10,698 bases of DNA, taken from contig JBEKKU010000079.1 in the NCBI GenBank assembly GCA_050010575.1, forward strand, positions 1 to 10,698. The letters are read 5' to 3'. This document shows, piece after piece, positions 6,008 through 10,698 of the stretch (within the stretch, counting starts at the first letter, position 1; every line of letters begins with the position of its first letter). The notes beneath the pieces are model-generated. The model had not been told where the DNA came from. It was given only the letters and a program-made list of their open reading frames with translations, and did not search any database. The translations under genes and the position numbers were made by a program. This DNA is from Palsa-1188 sp050010575. GTDB taxonomy: Bacteria; Bacillota; DSM-12270; Thermacetogeniales; Thermacetogeniaceae.

Positions 6008-6514
6008 CTACTGACCCTCGCTGTAAATAACCGCTCCCGATAATCCCTTGTCGCTGGAACTGGAGAAGCTGGCCATGACCGTGCGTTTATCCTTGCTGGC
6101 GCTGATCAGAAGACCGCTCGTCGATTGTGAAGTCGTTTCTATGGTCCAACCCGCGTTTTGCAGGTCGTTCTTGTACTTATCGAAGGCATCCGGGGCAGCG
6201 TTCTCGATTCCTACGGAAATACCCTTGCCGGTCGCGGTGTTGCTTTGTATAACGGAGGTTATTTTTCCATAAGAGAACTTGGGAACATCCGAAGGCATTG
6301 TAGAGGGCCATTCATACGTACTACCTGCCTGATACGTGCCCTGGTCAGTCTTGACTGTAACCCCCCCATTATTCTGGTTGACCTTGACCTGCCCTCCGGT
6401 AGCACTTTCGATCGCATTCTCCGAGGCCTTTTTCGCCAGCATGCTGCATCCCGCCATCGCCAGGGACAAGGCGATGACGAGCGCTACCAGACCATAGATT
6501 CCTCTCCGTCGCAT
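6008..6514 (-). CDS. small lipoprotein of unknown function
   Basis: The 168-residue product begins MRRRG, then a hydrophobic stretch and AMAGC, giving a lipid-modified Cys23 (Met at the -3 place is a mild departure from the usual Leu). It would be exported and anchored outside the membrane. The mature part opens with a Ser/Asn/Gly/Gln-rich linker. A compact domain follows with WPSTMPSDVPKFSYGKI at about 69-85, a segment around AAPDAFDKYKNDLQNAGW (107-123), and a beta-rich end. This WP..P.DVP.F.YG.I pattern recurs in small Firmicutes lipoproteins without a known role. GGGGAGG stands 7 nt before the ATG, and a good sigma-A promoter lies 45 nt upstream. The broken DUF4389 gene is downstream on the same strand. 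Function is unknown; a ligand-binding or envelope-stress role would be a guess. Confidence 0.85.
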   Translation of the reverse strand: MRRRGIYGLVALVIALSLAMAGCSMLAKKASENAIESATGGQVKVNQNNGGVTVKTDQGTYQAGSTYEWPSTMPSDVPKFSYGKITSVIQSNTATGKGISVGIENAAPDAFDKYKNDLQNAGWTIETTSQSTSGLLISASKDKRTVMASFSSSSDKGLSGAVIYSEGQ

Positions 6515-6558
6515 CGTTTTTCCTCCCCATGTTAATATTTCTTGTAACCCTTGCTAAT

Positions 6559-6588
6559 GTTATATCATTCTTATGAAAATATTGTGAA
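6559..6588 (-). promoter_or_regulatory. sigma-A promoter of the lipoprotein gene
   Basis: On the minus strand TTCACA (6588-6583) and TATAAC (6564-6559) each match the consensus at 5/6 and are 18 nt apart within an AT-rich block. The -10 box ends 44 nt before the lipoprotein ATG, leaving a leader of about 38 nt with a strong ribosome site. Confidence 0.65.
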
Positions 6589-6650
6589 ATATATTTTTGA
6601 CCATCATCGATTATTGGTGCATGGTTTTCAACAAGTTTTTCGTTGTACAC

Positions 6651-6760
6651 CGCTCGCCTTGGGTTGGCGCCAATCTACCGCATAGCACATGCTCCGCCGC
6701 CTCGTACACAACGTCCGGTTTCGGCCATGTGGTGCTAGCATTGTCTAGATAAATGAAATC
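6651..6760 (-). pseudogene. frameshifted N-terminal relic of a cysteine desulfurase (class V aminotransferase)
   Basis: The minus strand reads FIYLDNASTTWPKPDVVYEA followed by AEHVL. This is the unmistakable start of the pyridoxal-phosphate cysteine desulfurase family (IYLDNAATTWPKP...V.EA). The expected next motif, GANPxR, appears in a different frame (IGANPRRA, ending at 6651), so a frameshift lies between them. After that the similarity ends, where about 330 further residues should follow. The natural ATG before IYLDN is replaced by TTC. A GAAGGAG further upstream could be its old ribosome site. It is a dead fragment of about 35 codons. The remaining spacer (6761-6904) shows nothing I can identify. 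Confidence 0.78.
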
Positions 6761-6904
6761 CTCTGTCGGTTTTAAGCTCCTTCGCAAAAGTAGATTTTCT
6801 CCCTATCTCGTACTTGCATTTCAGTGCTGGTCGGCGCTTCGCCACCGAAGATGCTCACCATATGGTCCGGTCATGCCGCAGCGGCGCTGTAGCTGCCTCC
6901 AACC

Positions 6905-7354
6905 CTATTGCCAATTTTGGATCTCAATAATATTTCCTTCCGGGTCTCTCGCATAAACAAACGTCAAAATTCCAACACCGGCTATCTCCTGCACGACTAT
7001 CTCTCCCCACTTACTGCCGCCATTTTTTATCAGTTTGTCATAGATGATCTGAACATTGTCAACTAAGAAGGCTATATGACCAAACCCGGGTTTGTTGATC
7101 GCAGGCAGGCCATCCTCTTCCGCCTGCTTGTTGTACTGGAAGATCTCTAAAGTCGGGCCATCCTGATAGCCCGGCAACCGGAGGTGCATGCCCCGTATAT
7201 GCACATCTTTGATGTCTGTGGCCCGATCGATCCATGCTCCTTCCAGATCCCGTTCTGGCTCTACCGGCTGGCACTCAAAAACTTGAATATAAAACTGGGC
7301 AAGCTTTTGCCAATCCTTCGCAACAATGTTCGTATGGACAAACTTTAAACTCAT
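6905..7354 (-). CDS. VOC-family protein (glyoxalase/dioxygenase-like)
   Basis: The 149-residue protein has two beta-alpha-beta-beta-beta repeats of the vicinal-oxygen-chelate fold. Four metal ligands are in place: His7 (FVHTNIV), Glu70 (GPTLEIFQY), His93 (GFGHIAFLV) and Glu144 (GNIIEIQNW). The pattern DPEGNIIEIQN at the end is classic for the family. The His/Glu set suits a divalent metal such as Ni, Zn, Mn or Fe, so an isomerase, lyase or dioxygenase is likely, but the substrate cannot be read. The longer loop between the first two ligands (about 40-70) suggests something other than a canonical lactoylglutathione lyase. GGGAGGA stands 7 nt before the ATG. The gene is single and divergent from the helicase. 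Confidence 0.9.
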   Translation of the reverse strand: MSLKFVHTNIVAKDWQKLAQFYIQVFECQPVEPERDLEGAWIDRATDIKDVHIRGMHLRLPGYQDGPTLEIFQYNKQAEEDGLPAINKPGFGHIAFLVDNVQIIYDKLIKNGGSKWGEIVVQEIAGVGILTFVYARDPEGNIIEIQNWQ

Positions 7355-7409
7355 AACTCATTCCTCCCAACACATTTTCTTACAAATGCTAATCGGATCT
7401 CATCCCAAT

Positions 7410-7429
7410 TAATTCTATCAATAATTCTA
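7410..7429. repeat. two 8-bp direct repeats, 12-bp period
   Basis: TAATTCTA occurs twice separated by TCAA in the divergent spacer between the VOC gene and the helicase. Read on the minus strand each copy contains TAGAAT, one of which is a candidate -10 box. A regulator site is possible; chance in an AT-rich stretch is also possible. Confidence 0.3.
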
Positions 7430-7452
7430 CATTATGGCGAAGTCCTTGTAAG
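7424..7452 (-). promoter_or_regulatory. candidate promoter of the VOC gene
   Basis: On the minus strand CTTACA (4/6) and TAGAAT (5/6) are 17 nt apart, about 70 nt before the VOC ATG. The -10 box lies in one copy of the direct repeat. No stronger pair was seen in this spacer. Confidence 0.35.
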
Positions 7453-7489
7453 CAGGTCCGTGGCAGATATTAGTTCAGGCAGAGAAAAG

Positions 7490-7498
7490 TGGTATACT
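7490..7498 (+). promoter_or_regulatory. extended -10 promoter of the helicase gene
   Basis: TGGTATACT combines the TGn extension with a 5/6 TATACT box, and no good -35 is present, as is usual for extended -10 promoters. It lies about 60 nt before the helicase ATG, giving a leader of roughly 55 nt. Confidence 0.5.
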
Positions 7499-7559
7499 GG
7501 GCATTACAGGAAACAGCAATGAAAGAATGCCCGCTTGAAAGAAGAGAACGAGTGAGGCC

Positions 7560-10500
7560 ATGGAGCACCCGGTTTTCGATCTGTTTCACCCGCTGATCCG
7601 CAAGTGGTTTGCCGAACAGGTGGGCCTGCCCACCGATATTCAGGTGCAGGCCTGGCCGCGCGTTGCCAAGGGCGAGCACGTCCTGATCACCGCGCCCACG
7701 GGCAGCGGCAAAACCCTGGCCGCCTTTCTCTGGGCGCTGCAAAAGCTGATCACCGGGGATTGGCTGGGCGGCCGGGTACGGGTCCTGTACGTCTCGCCCC
7801 TGAAGGCGCTCAACAACGACGTGCAGCGCAACCTGTTAAAGCCCATCCGGGAGCTGCGGTCTTATTTTGAAGAGGCGGGCGAGATCTTTCCTCCGGTCCG
7901 GGTACTCACCCGCAGCGGGGACACTCTGCCCAACGAACGCCGGCAGATGCTGCGCCAGCCGCCCGAGATCCTGATCACCACGCCCGAGAGCCTCAACCTG
8001 CTGCTCAGTTCCAAAAACAACCGCCAGATTCTAAGCGGGGTGGAGACGGTGATTCTGGACGAGATCCATGCCGTCCTCGGCAGCAAACGGGGCACCCATC
8101 TGATCACGGCGGTGGACCGGCTGGTGCCTCTGGCGGGTGAATTCCAGCGGATCGCCCTGTCCGCCACGGTCCGGCCGCTGGAACCGGTGGCCCGATTTGT
8201 GGGCGGCCTGGTGGCCACCCGGGGCGGCGATGATGGCCGCTATCAGGAGCGGCCGGTGACCATCCTGCGGTCGACCGCTGAAAAACGCTATCACCTGACC
8301 GTTGAAGCGATCGAGCAGGAGAACGACGTGGTGGAGCAGGACGCTATCTGGCAGAGTCTCGCCGTTTCCCTGACGAAGGCGATCAGCGCCAACACCTCCA
8401 CCCTGGTCTTTTGCAATAACCGCCGGACCGTCGAGAAATTGACCCGCCTGATCAACGATGCGGCGGGCGAACTGCTGGTCTACTCCCACCACGGCTCGCT
8501 GGCCAGGGAACTGCGCCTGGCGGTGGAGCACAAACTCAAATACGGCGAACTGAAAGGGATTGTGGCCACCAACTCCCTCGAGCTGGGCATCGATATCGGC
8601 GAACTGGATATGGTGCTGCTGGTGCAAACCCCGCCCTCGCTGACCGCCACCATTCAAAGAATCGGCCGGGCCGGCCACGGGGTGGGCCAGGTGAGCCGGG
8701 GAGTACTGTTCCCCATCTTCGAACGTGATTTTGTGGAAGCGGCGGTGGCCTCGCTCAACCTGCCCGCGTCCGAGATCGAGCCGGTTACCCCCATTGAAGC
8801 GCCCCTGGACGTGCTGGCGCAGGTGCTGCTGTCCATGACCGCCGCCGAGACCTGGGAGGTGGACGAGCTGTACGCCTTCATCAAGACCAGCTACCCCTAC
8901 CGCCACCTGCCCCGCAAAAGCTACGACCTGCTGCTGGAGATGCTGGCCGGCCGCTACGCCGATACCCGTCTGCGCGAGCTCAAGCCCCGCATCATCTGGG
9001 ACAAGCTGGACCATACGGTCCGGGCGCGTGACGGGGTGGCCCGCCTGGTCTATCAGGGAGGCGGCACCATCCCCGACCGGGGCTACTACGACCTCCGCCT
9101 GCTGGAGACCAAGATCAAGATCGGCGAGCTGGATGAGGAGTTTGTCTGGGAGCGGAGCGTGGGCGAAACCTTCATGCTGGGCAGCCGGGTCTGGCGGATC
9201 ATGCGCGTCACGCACAATGATGTGGAAGTGGTGCCCGGCGATCAGACGATCAACATCATCCCATTCTGGCGGGCGGAAGAGCAAAACCGGGATTTCTTCT
9301 ATGCCGAAAAAATAGGCCTCTTTTTGGAAGAGATGGACCAGAACCTGTCAACGGAATCCTTCGCCAATCAGCCGGCGATCAGAGAGACCTGGTCCGCAGA
9401 GGCGGTCGAACGGCTGATGGACTTTCTCAGGCGGCAAAAAGAAGCCACCGGCCAGCCCCTGCCCCACCGGCATCATATCTTAATCGAACACTGCGCCGAC
9501 CCCCTGAACACGGCGGACAGCAAACAGGTGATCGTGCACACCCTGTGGGGCGGTAAAATCAACCGGCCTCTGGCGATGGCTCTGGCCGCCGCCTGGGAGC
9601 GCCAATTCGGCTATCCCCTGGAGACTTACGTCGGCAACAACAGCATCATGTTGATGCTGCCCCGCAGTTTTGCGCCGGTGGACCTCTTCTCTCTGGTCTC
9701 GCCCCATAACCTGGAGACTCTCTTGCGGAGTAAATTGGAAAGCTCCGGTTTTTTCGGGGCGCAATTTCGTGAGAACGCTGGACGCGCCCTGCTGCTGCCC
9801 AAGGCCAATTTTAAAAAGCGCATGCCCCTGTGGCTCAACCGCCTCCGGGCCAAGAAACTGATGGCGGCGGTCAGCCCGTACGCCGATTTTCCGATCATGC
9901 TGGAGACCTGGCGCGCCTGCCTCCAGGACGAATTCGATCTGGGAACGGCCAAACAGCTGCTGGAGGAGATCAACGACGGCCGGATCAGCATCAGCGAAAC
10001 GGTTACCCACCAGCCATCTCCCTTTGCGTCCGACGTCATCTGGCGCCAGACCAACAAGTACATCATGTATGAGGACGACACCCCCCTGGCCGATAAGCAG
10101 TCGGGTCTGAGCCAGGAGCTGTTGAATGAGTTGGTCTCCTCGCCCCAGTTGCGGCCTGAACTACCGGAGGCCCTGGTCCGATCATTGGAGGGCAAGCTCC
10201 AGCGGACTGCCCCGGGATATGCGCCCACCGACGGGGATGAACTATTACTGTGGATCAAGGAACGCCTGTTCATTCCCGCTGATGAAGCGGCTTCCCTCTT
10301 TGCGGCCATGGAACGGGATCTCCAGTCAAATAAGCTTAATCACGGTACAACCCCGAAGAGATCAAGCGCGGCTTGGGGGGCAAGGTGGCCTGGCTGCACC
10401 TGCCGGGAGCGGAACAGCCGGGCTTATGCGCCCTGGAGATCCTGCCGCGGATCGCCGCCTGTTTAGGCATCAACTTTGACGACCTTACCCTGCGTCCCTT

Positions 10501-10698
10501 GCTTCCACAGGCAGGCGGTGAACTGGCGGCCGGCTTGAACAAGGCCGCCGCCCTCTTTGAGCAGGAAGCAGCAGAACCGGAGGCATTCGCGAGCGATGCC
10601 GCCTCCCTGGTAAGCCAGTGGATCTCCTACTACGGTCCCGTGCCGCGGGAGTTTACCCCCCAGTGCCTCGGCCTGCCAGCTGCAGTCTGGGCAACTGT
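7560..10698 (+). CDS. lhr: Lhr-type superfamily 2 helicase, frameshifted near 10351, 3' end beyond window
   Basis: Large ATP-dependent 3'-5' helicase of the Lhr family, linked in other bacteria to DNA repair and RNA:DNA hybrid unwinding. RecA1 holds APTGSGKT (45-52), DEIH (167-170) and SAT (201-203). RecA2 holds VFCNNRR (283-289), ATNSLELGID (336-345) and QRIGRAGH (366-373). The winged-helix and Lhr-specific core follow to about residue 900. The first frame ends at 10466 in a junk Arg/Ser-rich tail. From a CCCC run at 10351-10354 another frame takes over: PEEIKRGLGGKVAWLHLPGA, then WISYYGPVPREF, typical of the C-terminal region of long Lhr proteins, open to the window end. One missing C explains this, either a real mutation or a sequencing error. 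ATG 7560 is the only start after an in-frame TGA at 7536; its ribosome site is weak. The gene is distinctly GC-rich. Confidence 0.92.

Noticed and set aside
6369..6650. 93-codon minus-strand frame overlapping the lipoprotein start
   Set aside because: It overlaps the strong promoter and the lipoprotein coding region in another frame; only its neighbourhood upstream holds the cysteine desulfurase remnant.
8031..9284. 417-codon minus-strand frame opposite the helicase
   Set aside because: It is rich in His, Gln, Gly and Arg and lies antisense to well-conserved helicase motifs; it is a by-product of GC-rich codons.
1..10698. CRISPR array, tRNA, rRNA, insertion-sequence ends
   Set aside because: No regularly spaced repeats, cloverleaf-like sequence, rRNA signature or transposase motif was seen on either strand.

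Overview
The window looks like a piece of a spore-forming, Gram-positive anaerobe's chromosome (Firmicutes, probably Clostridia or Negativicutes). The reasons are purine-rich ribosome binding sites of the GGAGG type, sigma-A-like promoters, an orphan membrane histidine kinase whose histidine box resembles the sporulation kinases, and a LUD protein with the clostridial-style cysteine tail. No rRNA, tRNA, CRISPR array or intact mobile element was seen. The taxon is an inference from gene style only.

Layout. Positions 1-549 (minus strand) hold the 5' part of a very AT-rich gene with a RelA/SpoT nucleotidyltransferase domain, cut by the window edge. Just upstream of it on the same strand lies a small CxxC...C zinc-ribbon-like ORF (571-807) that may carry a one-base deletion near its natural start. 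After a short spacer with an inverted repeat, a MASE3-PAS-HisKA-HATPase sensor kinase runs rightward (1037-2851). Its stop codon directly abuts a relic of acetolactate synthase (ilvB) on the minus strand. A LUD-domain protein (3023-3661, minus), a gene-poor spacer and a 14-TM DHA2-type MFS exporter (3993-5465, plus) follow. The spacer after the exporter holds a terminator-like hairpin and the 3' part of a DUF4389 gene on the minus strand. A lipoprotein with a strong promoter and RBS (6008-6514, minus) comes next. Upstream of it is a frameshifted N-terminal relic of a cysteine desulfurase. A VOC/glyoxalase-like metalloprotein (6905-7354, minus) is divergent from a large Lhr-type helicase (7560 to beyond the window end, plus), which is frameshifted at a C run near 10351.

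The intact genes do not form one pathway. They are mostly single-gene units of signalling, transport, envelope and nucleic-acid maintenance. The notable structural theme is that the spacers between them are littered with short, recognisable fragments of unrelated genes (ilvB, DUF4389, class V aminotransferase, perhaps others), as if the region has been shortened by repeated deletion. The candidate accessory system is the AT-rich RelA/SpoT gene with its zinc-ribbon neighbour at the left edge, which needs the sequence left of this window to be understood.
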